Source of the DNA: Planctomycetaceae bacterium
GTDB taxonomy: Bacteria > Planctomycetota > Planctomycetia > Pirellulales > JAEUIK01
DNA length: 6,468 bases
Assembly: GCA_015493185.1 (NCBI GenBank)
Contig: WGDQ01000211.1
Span: 1-6,468, forward strand
Reading direction: 5' to 3'
Below the pieces are notes generated by a model. That model was given only the letters and a program-made list of their open reading frames with translations. It was not told the origin of the DNA and did not search any database. A program made the position numbers and the translations under genes. The first letter of the stretch is position 1. Each line of letters starts with the position of its first letter. Below, one piece after another: positions 1 through 6,248 of the stretch.

Positions 1-126
1 GAACAGGACGCGCAGCCGATACGGTTCATGGTTGGCAAGAATATAGGGGGCATTGCCGGGGTCGTGCAAGTCGCGCCACGGTCGGGCGCTGCCCGGCTCA
101 CTGGGCCGAACCGCTTTTCGAACCAC
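1..126 (-). CDS. Possible 5' end of a leftward gene, truncated by the window edge
   Basis: On the minus strand a frame stays open from a GTG at 126 to base 1 (42 codons), with an in-frame TAA 12 bases upstream of the GTG. The predicted peptide begins VVRKAVRPSEPGSARPW and its second half (DLHDPGNAPYILANHEPYR) reads like ordinary protein. I recognise no family. No Shine-Dalgarno sequence precedes the GTG, and an in-frame TTG at 69 is another possible start. The plus strand is also open in the same codon register from 1 to a TGA at 141-143, with G- and C-rich third positions, so strand choice is not secure. If real, the gene is divergent from the membrane protein to its right. Confidence 0.25.
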   Translation of the reverse strand, partial: MVRKAVRPSEPGSARPWRDLHDPGNAPYILANHEPYRLRVLF

Positions 127-386
127 GTAAGGACGTTATTCTGAGCATATGGTCCGCGTTTTCTTGAGTGGCGGTGGACGCGGTGGGGATTAAAAGACTG
201 CCAGGAAAAACAGCAAGACGCAGCGCGGGAAGAAATAACCTCCACTTCCGGAGCGAACCGCTGCAACGTTCCAGGTGGTTTTGCCGGCCCGGCGTGAAAG
301 AACAGCAGGCTGGGCCTCTCTTCGTTTCTTTATTTTGCGACGACTTCGCCCGTAGATCGCGGGTGATGGAATGATTGCCAAGTTCC
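127..386. other. Upstream region without a convincing gene
   Basis: I see no believable gene here. The short frames present (for example GTG 168 to 374 on the plus strand) are rich in Arg, Cys and Ser and match nothing I know. A pyrimidine-rich tract at about 317-335, followed by an AT-rich stretch, is the only promoter-like area before the membrane-protein gene, but I cannot place convincing -35 and -10 boxes. The region presumably holds the promoter and 5' leader of the rightward gene. Confidence 0.4.
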
Positions 387-1961
387 ATGCACAGCGATGC
401 CTTGTTCCACACGCCGCCACGCGGCCCAGGTCAGCGGAAAGCGGTGTTGGAGATCGCAGAGATTCTCGCGGTTGTCGTCGTACTGGCCTTGCACGCCGGC
501 TGGCGTGTGCCCGGCGTGAATGAGCCACACTATTTGGGCAAGGCACGGCACTTTTGGAATCCCGGTTGGATCGAGGGCGATTTTTTTCTCAACTCGGCAG
601 ATGCCCATCAAACGTTTTATTTCACGTTCGGGTGGCTCTCGCTTGCTTTTGGTATGCAAGGCATGGCCCACGTCGGACGGCTCATCATGTGGACGCTTCA
701 GGCTTGGGGCTGGACACGACTGAGCCGTGCGGCGATTGAACGCCCCGGTTGGGCTCCGTGGACGGCCGCATTGTTCACCATGGCGTGCCAGCATTGCCAA
801 ATGGCAGGCGAATGGGTCATTGGCGGCCTTGAAGCCAAGGGAATTGCGTACGCGTTCGTGTTTTTTGCTCTAGAGTGTGTTCTGCGCCGGCGCTGGCAAC
901 GTGTGTGGCCGCTGCTCGGAACCGCCACGGCGTTTCATGTTTTGGTGGGCGGATGGATGTTCGCCATCACGGCCGGCGTATGGTTCATCTCTATACGAAC
1001 TCCGTCCGCGCCACGTCGCGCATGGTCGATGTTGCCGTACATCGTTGCCGGCGTCGCGATCGGTGCGATCGGTTTATTGCCCGCTTTGCGGCTAACGTGG
1101 CAGAGCCCGAGCGATGTCGTGCGGCAAGCCAACACGATCTACGTTTACTATCGCCTGCGGCATCACCTGGTGCCTCAGGCATTTCCGCCCGTGTTGGTCG
1201 CCAGATTCTTGCTTCTGGCTTCGGTGTGGGCGTTTGTCGCGTGGCGACTTCGGCATGTTGCCATGGTGCGCCGCACTGGCGAGGTTGTCGTAGGCTCGCT
1301 GCTCATTGCGCTGGTGGGCACGGGTATTGCGTCCGTTGCCCCCGTTGCCCCCGATTGGGCCGCTTCATGGTTGCGGTTTTATTGGTTCCGCATGGCAGAT
1401 GCCTTGCTGCCGCTGGGGGCTGCGTTTGCGGGCATATCGGCAGCGCAGCATCTTCGCGCTGTACGACCTGGCTGGGGAATCGGGTTGATGATTCTGCTCG
1501 GGGCACTCAGCTTTTGGCACATTGGCGAGCGAGCCACGGCATCGTTTGCCACGCCGTGGCCGCCGGCCGACGCACCCGACAAAGTGTCCGATCCGCGGGC
1601 GTGGCGCGACGCCTGCTGTTGGGTCCGTGAGCATACGCCGCACGAGGCGCTGTTTCTTACGCCCAGGCTGGCCCATACGTTCAAATGGTGGGCATCTCGG
1701 GCCGAAGTCGTGAATTGGAAAGATATCCCGCAAGATGCTTCGGCCATTGTCGAGTGGTGGCAACGTATTCGCGACGTGCACCAGGCTGATGAAAGCTCGT
1801 CGGTTCGCTATTACGAGTCGCTGGCCTCGCAACCGAGCGAGCGAATCAAGCAGCTCGCCAGCCGTTATGGCGCAACACACTGCATTACAAGCCGGACGCC
1901 GCCGCTCGATTTTCCGGTGTTGTACGAGAATAGGTCGTACCGCGTCTACCGGATAGAATGA
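387..1961 (+). CDS. Polytopic membrane protein with soluble C-terminal domain (DUF6798-like, GT-C-like architecture)
   Basis: A 524-residue integral membrane protein of unknown function. About nine or ten hydrophobic segments are visible, near residues 20-38, 78-106, 125-137, 146-166, 174-202, 214-234, 269-287, 300-320, 335-354 and 361-378. A soluble tail follows (about 384-524) with WRDACCWVREHTP, EALFLTPR and AEVVNWKD; this resembles the planctomycete DUF6798 domain as I remember it. The loop after the first helix has NEPHYL and GDFFLNSADAH. Acidic residues in the first external loop recall GT-C glycosyltransferases, but that role is inference. I chose the ATG at 387; an in-frame TTG at 375 would add four residues (MPSS). 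Neither has a strong ribosome site. The stop overlaps an ATG as ATGA, but the frame that begins there is weak. No functional partner is adjacent. Confidence 0.88.
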   Translation: MHSDALFHTPPRGPGQRKAVLEIAEILAVVVVLALHAGWRVPGVNEPHYLGKARHFWNPGWIEGDFFLNSADAHQTFYFTFGWLSLAFGMQGMAHVGRLIMWTLQAWGWTRLSRAAIERPGWAPWTAALFTMACQHCQMAGEWVIGGLEAKGIAYAFVFFALECVLRRRWQRVWPLLGTATAFHVLVGGWMFAITAGVWFISIRTPSAPRRAWSMLPYIVAGVAIGAIGLLPALRLTWQSPSDVVRQANTIYVYYRLRHHLVPQAFPPVLVARFLLLASVWAFVAWRLRHVAMVRRTGEVVVGSLLIALVGTGIASVAPVAPDWAASWLRFYWFRMADALLPLGAAFAGISAAQHLRAVRPGWGIGLMILLGALSFWHIGERATASFATPWPPADAPDKVSDPRAWRDACCWVREHTPHEALFLTPRLAHTFKWWASRAEVVNWKDIPQDASAIVEWWQRIRDVHQADESSSVRYYESLASQPSERIKQLASRYGATHCITSRTPPLDFPVLYENRSYRVYRIE

Positions 1962-2350
1962 CAAGAGAACAGCGAGACCTTGGGGCACGACACTGCTTCG
2001 ATCGTCTGCGCTGCAACGTGCTCGTTGCGTTCGCTGTGTTCGTTGTCGAGTCGTGGTTTGCTCAGCGAGCGTTTTCGGGCACACGGCATTGGATATCGTT
2101 GGCGGCGTACGGACGATTGGCCTTTCCGCATCCGCGGAACCCCGTGCTGACAATTTGTCGATCCAGGTGCCGATCGCCTTTTTCGCTTTTCCGGATGCGA
2201 CGTGAAGACATGCAGAATCAGCGTGGAAAACCTTCCTTCGATTGGTTCTTGAAAGGCCGTGCTTGAGTGTTGGTGGGGAGCGACGTAGGGCTTTCAGCGG
2301 CGATGGTTCGAAAGCGGCTTTAGATGAATCGCTAGAAAGGATTGCCCAGC
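1962..2350. other. Intergenic region, 389 bp, no convincing gene
   Basis: This gap separates two rightward genes. A 102-codon frame starts at an ATG (1958) overlapping the upstream stop and runs to 2266; its composition (many Arg, Cys, Phe) looks random and I did not call it. Three degenerate 9-base units lie at 2023-2049 (CGTTGCGTT, CGCTGTGTT, CGTTGTCGA). A perfect 6-bp stem with a 4-base loop is at 2124-2139, and a 6-bp stem with a 14-base loop is at 2290-2315. Neither is followed by a T-run, so neither is a standard intrinsic terminator. No clear promoter boxes are visible. The synthetase probably has its own promoter here, given the distance. Confidence 0.5.
2334..2341 (+). promoter_or_regulatory. 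Ribosome binding site of the acyl-CoA synthetase
   Basis: AGAAAGGA lies nine bases before the ATG at 2351, a normal Shine-Dalgarno spacing. It directly abuts the in-frame TTG at 2342, which it therefore could not serve. This site decides the start at 2351. Confidence 0.65.
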
Positions 2351-4009
2351 ATGACAAGCGGTGGCGAGCAGTTTGATTACGACCGGTTGTGCCGCCAAAC
2401 CGACCCCTGGGCGGCGATTCCTTCGCGTTACAACTTGGGCGTGGCGCTCACGCACGGAAATGTTGTGGCCGGTCGGGCCGATCGGGTTTGCCTTTATTGG
2501 GAAAATTCGGCAGGCGCATCACACACATTCACGTACCGCGAAATGGACGCGTTGAGCAACCGCTTTGCCGACGCGCTCAGTCGTTTGGGCGTAGGGCGAG
2601 GCGATCGTGTGCTGTTGCGAATGCCCAATTTGCCGGAGTTCTACATTGCGGCACTGGGTATCGCGAAGCTCGGTGCTGTGTTCATTCCGTCGAGCACGCA
2701 ATTCCGTGCGCCAGAGATCGAGTATCGCGTGCGCGATTCGGGCGCCGTGGCGGTAGTGGTTGCCGCGCCGCTGAGCGAGGCGGTCGAAGTTGCTGCCCGA
2801 GGCGCGCCGGCCCTTCGGCACGTGATTGCAGTGCCTTATCTTGGGGAATCGGCGCGTGGCGAGCAGCTCGATTTCTGGAAACTCGTCGATGAGGCTGACG
2901 AAGGCTTTACGCCCGTCGACACGGCAAGCGACGAAACGGCGTTTATCGTCTACACGTCGGGCACCACGGGCGACCCGAAAGGCGTGGTCCATTTGCATCG
3001 CTATCCCTTGGCCTTCGAGTCGCTCATTCGCTACTGGCACGACTATCGGGACGACGACATTTGCGCCTGCCCGGCGGAAGTAGGGTGGCTGTTGCCCGTT
3101 GCCTCGACGTTCCTTTACGCAATGCGGCAAGGCATTTCGATCGTGCTGTATCACCCGGTCGATGGTCGATTCGATCCGCTGGCGTGGTTTCGACTGATCG
3201 AGAAATACAAGATATCGAACCTCGTGGCCACGCCGACCATTTATCGCATGCTCACAGCCGCCGCCGACGGACCGCACGCCGATTTGTCTAGTCTTCGCCA
3301 CGGCACCAGCGCCGGCGAAGCGTTGCCGCCCGACACGCTGCGGGCCGTAGAGCGATGTTTCGGCTTCACGCCGCTCGATGGTATCGGCATGAGCGAATCG
3401 ATGGTTTACTGCTTCAATATGGTGGGCATGCCCGTCAGGCCCGGTAGCTGTGGGCGGCCGGCGCCGGGTGCCGACATCCGTTTGCTCGACGAATCGCTGC
3501 GCGAGGTGCCGCAGGGTGAAGAGGGTATTCTTTGTGTCCGGCGCGACACGCACCCGGGAATCATGAAAGAATACTGGAACAAGCCGGAACAAACGGCCGA
3601 AGTGTTGCGCGGAGAATGGTACTACTCGGGCGACGTGTTGGTGAAAGACGCCGATGGCTATTTCTGGTTCAAGGGGCGCGGAGACGACGTGATCAAAGCG
3701 AGCGGGTATCGCATTTCGCCGTTCGAGATCGAAAGCACGTTGTGCGACCACGCCGCAGTGCTGGAAGCGGCAGCCGTCGCCAGCCCCGACACCGTGCGCG
3801 GCCATGTGGTCAAGGCCTTTGTTGTGTTGCGAGATGGCTTCGAGCCAAACGACCAATTGGCTGAAACGCTGCAACAGTGGGTCAAACAGCGCCTCGCGCC
3901 CTACAAGTATCCGCGCAAAATCGAGTTCGTGCGCGAACTGCCAAAGACCCAAAGCGGAAAAATCAAACGGCGGCTCTTACGGCAGCAAGAAGAGGCCCAC
4001 GGCGGCTGA
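2351..4009 (+). CDS. AMP-forming acyl-CoA synthetase (medium-chain / benzoate-CoA ligase-like)
   Basis: A 552-residue ANL-superfamily ligase that should adenylate a carboxylic acid with ATP and transfer the acyl group to CoA. All core motifs are intact: P-loop YTSGTTGDPKG at 201-211; GIGMSES at 344-350 with the likely Mg-binding Glu349; SGD at 426-428; hinge KGRGDD with Asp445; SGYR ending in Arg454; and PKTQSGK at 531-537 with catalytic Lys537. The last motif is also the site that Pat-type acetyltransferases modify in relatives. Length suits the medium-chain and benzoate groups and is shorter than acetyl-CoA synthetase (about 650). The acetate-pocket Trp of that enzyme (WWQTE motif) is absent. 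DGIGMSES recalls benzoate-CoA ligases, whereas the hinge region looks more like medium-chain synthetases, so the substrate is open. No signal peptide or membrane segment; cytoplasmic. No neighbouring beta-oxidation or aromatic-degradation gene points to a substrate. Confidence 0.93.
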   Translation: MTSGGEQFDYDRLCRQTDPWAAIPSRYNLGVALTHGNVVAGRADRVCLYWENSAGASHTFTYREMDALSNRFADALSRLGVGRGDRVLLRMPNLPEFYIAALGIAKLGAVFIPSSTQFRAPEIEYRVRDSGAVAVVVAAPLSEAVEVAARGAPALRHVIAVPYLGESARGEQLDFWKLVDEADEGFTPVDTASDETAFIVYTSGTTGDPKGVVHLHRYPLAFESLIRYWHDYRDDDICACPAEVGWLLPVASTFLYAMRQGISIVLYHPVDGRFDPLAWFRLIEKYKISNLVATPTIYRMLTAAADGPHADLSSLRHGTSAGEALPPDTLRAVERCFGFTPLDGIGMSESMVYCFNMVGMPVRPGSCGRPAPGADIRLLDESLREVPQGEEGILCVRRDTHPGIMKEYWNKPEQTAEVLRGEWYYSGDVLVKDADGYFWFKGRGDDVIKASGYRISPFEIESTLCDHAAVLEAAAVASPDTVRGHVVKAFVVLRDGFEPNDQLAETLQQWVKQRLAPYKYPRKIEFVRELPKTQSGKIKRRLLRQQEEAHGG

Positions 4010-4103
4010 AACGGTGCGACGCGTACTTTATACGCCCCACCAGCCAACCCTGGCGCCCGTTTGCCCGCGGCGGTCGTCCAGCGATCGATCGATGCGTGGC
4101 CGC

Positions 4104-4137
4104 TTGCGCTGCGCCCCGCGAGTTGGGCGCTGCGCGA
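4104..4137. terminator. GC-rich hairpin between convergent genes, candidate two-way terminator
   Basis: The arms are TTGCGC-T-GCGCCC (4104-4116) and GGGCGC-T-GCGCGA (4125-4137) around an 8-base loop. That makes a stem of 12 pairs, one of them a G-T wobble, interrupted by a single T-T mismatch. It lies 94 bases past the synthetase stop and 104 bases past the aspartate kinase stop, where both transcripts should end. There is no T-run on either side, so it is not a classic intrinsic terminator. It may stall polymerase, block 3' exonucleases or work with Rho. Confidence 0.4.
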
Positions 4138-4241
4138 CGATGGTGAGCGATGCGTTCCGAGTTCGCGTTGCGTTATCACCTCGGACAGTGCCATGGCGGC
4201 GTGTGCGATGTTCACGAAGCGGTGGCACCCGTCTGTATGGC

Positions 4242-6035
4242 TCAGGCAAGCGCATCAGCGAAGGCCTGCTGAAGCGCTTTCATGCCCCGTGGGCCATGTT
4301 CGCCATCAACCACCACGTTCACGCGCACTTCGCTGGTGCTCACCATGCCAATGTTGATTTGTTGTTCTGAAAGTGCGCGAAACATTCGGATCGCCACTTC
4401 CGCGTGGCTGCGCATGCCGATGCCCGTTACCGAAAGCTTGCCCGCGTGGGGCGAGTGCGACACGGGACCGCAGCCGAGTGAATGGCTCAACTGCTCGACC
4501 AGCGCGACGCTCTCGGTGAGTGTGTCGCGCGGCACGGTGAAGCTGATTGTCGCCCGACCCCCGCGAGCATAACTTTGCACAATCATGTCGACGAAAATGC
4601 CCTTAGCAGCCACCTGCTCGAACAGCGACGCGGCCACGCCCGGATGATCGGGCACGCCGCCCAACGTGACGCGGGCTTGCGAGTCGTCCAGCGAAACATC
4701 ATCGACGGCCAGGGCTTCCATGGCCTGCAATCGTTCGACAATCCGCACGGCCCGATCGGAACGGCCTGCCGACGCGGCGAGCCCTTCACCTTTGTTGGCG
4801 GCTTCTTCAACCGACGGCTCGACCGGCCGGTCGAGCTCGAAGGCGCGATGCACGACGCGCAATGCTTCTTCGCCCAACTCGCGCGAGACGAGGGCCGAGA
4901 TTTTGATCTCGCTTGTCGTGATCATCAGGATATTGATGCCGGCATTGGCGAGCTCTCGAAACATTTTGGCGGCCACGCCCGACTGCTGCGCCATGCCAAG
5001 CCCCACAACCGAAACCTTGGCAACGGTGTCTTCGTGGTAAAAACCGCTTGCTCCCAACTCGCGGGCTACTTCTTCAACCGCCTCGAGCGTTGCCGGCAAA
5101 TCTTTACTCATCACGGTAAACGAGATGTCGGCCTTTCCCTGTTCACCGACATTCTGAACGATCATATCGACCGTGGCGTTCCGCTCGGCAATTCTCGAGA
5201 ACAACTTCCAACTTGTCCCGGGGCGATCCGGCAAGCCGGTCACGGTGACCAGCGACTCGTTCTTGATGAGGGCGCAACCGCTGACGGGCCGATTGGCGGT
5301 TTCGGAATCAGCCACGATCATAGTGCCGGGCACGTCGGAAAAACTGCTTCGTACGTGGATCGGCACGCTGAATTTCTTGGCGAACTCGACGGCCCGATTG
5401 TGCATGACGCCGGCCCCCAGACTGGCCAGCTCAAGCATCTCGTCGTAGCTCACCTGCTTGAGCATTCGTGCCTCGGGCACAAGACGCGGATCGGTCGTAT
5501 AAACGCCGTCGACGTCGGTATAAATTTCGCAGGTGTCGGCCTGCAATACGGCCGCCAGGGCCACGGCGGTCGTGTCGCTGCCGCCCCGTCCGAGGGTGGT
5601 GATATTGAAGTCTTCATCAATTCCTTGAAAGCCGGCCACGATCACGATTTTGCTATCGTCCAATGCTCGCCGCAGCCGTTCGGTCGAGATCGACCGAATG
5701 CGGGCTTGCGTATGCGTGCTGTCGGTGCGAATGCCGACCTGTGCGCCCGTGAGACTTACCGCCTTATGCCCGAGCCGGTCGACCGCCATAGCCATCAGTG
5801 CCACGCTCACCTGCTCGCCGGTGGAAAGGAGCATATCCATTTCACGATGAGGTGGTGAATCGCTGATTTGTCCGGCCAGTTCCACGAGCGCGTCGGTATT
5901 TTTTCCCATCGCGCTGACAACCATTACAACCTGATGGCCCTCGCGCTGAGCGCGGATCGCTTTGCGCGCCGCGGCCAGGATCTTTTCCGCATCGGCGACG
6001 CTCGTACCACCGAATTTTTGAACGATCAACGACAT
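4242..6035 (-). CDS. lysC: Aspartate kinase with four ACT domains
   Basis: Phosphorylates L-aspartate with ATP to aspartyl phosphate, the committed step toward lysine, threonine and methionine. The protein has 597 residues. The kinase domain (about 1-245) shows KFGGTSV at 7-13, STGEQ at 71-75, GFQG at 135-138, GRGGSDTT at 149-156 and YTDVDGVYT at 172-180. ACT domains follow at about 261-328, 338-404, 454-521 and 532-597, joined by a charged linker near 405-453. Typical single-function bacterial enzymes have about 400 residues and two ACT domains; four are known from cyanobacteria such as Synechocystis. The ACT domains should bind end-product amino acids for feedback control, but which ones cannot be read from sequence. 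The start is fixed by the usual distance to KFGGTSV; the ribosome site is weak. No homoserine dehydrogenase is fused. It probably shares a transcript with the apgM-like gene upstream. The symbol follows common usage. Confidence 0.97.
   Translation of the reverse strand: MSLIVQKFGGTSVADAEKILAAARKAIRAQREGHQVVMVVSAMGKNTDALVELAGQISDSPPHREMDMLLSTGEQVSVALMAMAVDRLGHKAVSLTGAQVGIRTDSTHTQARIRSISTERLRRALDDSKIVIVAGFQGIDEDFNITTLGRGGSDTTAVALAAVLQADTCEIYTDVDGVYTTDPRLVPEARMLKQVSYDEMLELASLGAGVMHNRAVEFAKKFSVPIHVRSSFSDVPGTMIVADSETANRPVSGCALIKNESLVTVTGLPDRPGTSWKLFSRIAERNATVDMIVQNVGEQGKADISFTVMSKDLPATLEAVEEVARELGASGFYHEDTVAKVSVVGLGMAQQSGVAAKMFRELANAGINILMITTSEIKISALVSRELGEEALRVVHRAFELDRPVEPSVEEAANKGEGLAASAGRSDRAVRIVERLQAMEALAVDDVSLDDSQARVTLGGVPDHPGVAASLFEQVAAKGIFVDMIVQSYARGGRATISFTVPRDTLTESVALVEQLSHSLGCGPVSHSPHAGKLSVTGIGMRSHAEVAIRMFRALSEQQINIGMVSTSEVRVNVVVDGEHGPRGMKALQQAFADALA
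4245..5252 (-). repeat. Tandem duplication of the ACT-domain pair inside aspartate kinase
   Basis: Residues 262-404 (4824-5252) and 455-597 (4245-4673) align with a constant offset of 193 residues, and I see no gap. Shared blocks include VDMIVQ (289 and 482), ISFTV (304 and 497), G-x-GM (345 and 538) and TSE (374 and 567). The constant offset across both ACT domains shows that the whole regulatory pair was duplicated as one unit. The copies have diverged well at the protein level, so the event is old. Confidence 0.85.
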
Positions 6036-6248
6036 GCTAAATCTCGCGTTGCAGACAAGACAATGGTTTCGATTCTCAAGCCCCCTCGGCTTTCACACGT
6101 CCGACATAACCGCAAGGGACGGCACGAACTGGGCGCGTTTCGCTCCCAGCTTGAGATGGCCCGACCAAAAGACGGAAACGCGCCGCCAGAACAGCCCATG
6201 CCCCGGGATGCTTGCCTTATGCGGCCTCACGGCCCACCCACCTGGTAC
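6036..6248 (-). promoter_or_regulatory. Structured leader between the apgM-like gene and aspartate kinase
   Basis: This 213-bp spacer can fold into three successive hairpins, written here in minus-strand order. The first (6151-6127) has a 7-bp stem with one G-T wobble, an A-G mismatch, then GCG-AAA-CGC at its tip. The second (6121-6098) pairs CGTCC with GGACG around a 14-base loop. The third (6092-6078) pairs AAGCC with GGCTT around a 5-base loop. Spacers of five bases separate them, and the third ends 42 bases before the ATG. A short GGCC-GTGA-GGCC hairpin also sits at 6223-6234, just after the upstream stop. None is followed by a T-run. I do not recognise the lysine riboswitch or a T-box here, and no short frame shows a run of regulatory codons. 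It may be a regulatory leader, an mRNA-processing site or only chance structure. Confidence 0.35.

Noticed and set aside
307..336. Small AGGC-TGG-GCCT stem followed by a T-rich tract, resembling an intrinsic terminator
   Set aside because: The stem has only four pairs with a three-base loop, the T-rich tract is interrupted, and no convincing plus-strand gene ends before it.
875..1630. 251-codon plus-strand frame inside the membrane-protein gene
   Set aside because: It is a shifted frame of a gene with a continuous hydrophobic pattern; the product is Cys- and Arg-rich and has no family resemblance.
1365..2357. 330-codon open frame on the minus strand across the end of the membrane-protein gene and the following gap
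   Set aside because: The part over the gene is register-aligned antisense. The part over the gap has an Arg- and Ser-rich random composition and no recognisable domain.
2519..3952. 477-codon open frame on the minus strand opposite the acyl-CoA synthetase
   Set aside because: It is in codon register with the real gene, so its stops would need TTA, CTA or TCA codons in the sense gene, which are rare in GC-rich DNA. The product resembles no protein, while the sense frame has every ligase motif.
4186..4235. GTGCCA (4188-4193) and TGGCAC (4223-4228) as a hairpin or a fragment of a dispersed GGTGGCACCC-type repeat
   Set aside because: The stem is six pairs with a 29-base loop, and I could not confirm a repeat family without a genome-wide search.
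4482..5858. 458-codon open frame on the plus strand opposite aspartate kinase
   Set aside because: Same cause: register-aligned antisense of a GC-rich gene. The product is rich in His, Gly and Arg and matches no family.
6022..6199. Possible leader peptide of 58 codons (minus strand, ATG at 6199) before aspartate kinase
   Set aside because: It has no run of Thr, Ile, Lys or Met codons as an attenuator peptide would, no ribosome site, and a random-looking composition.
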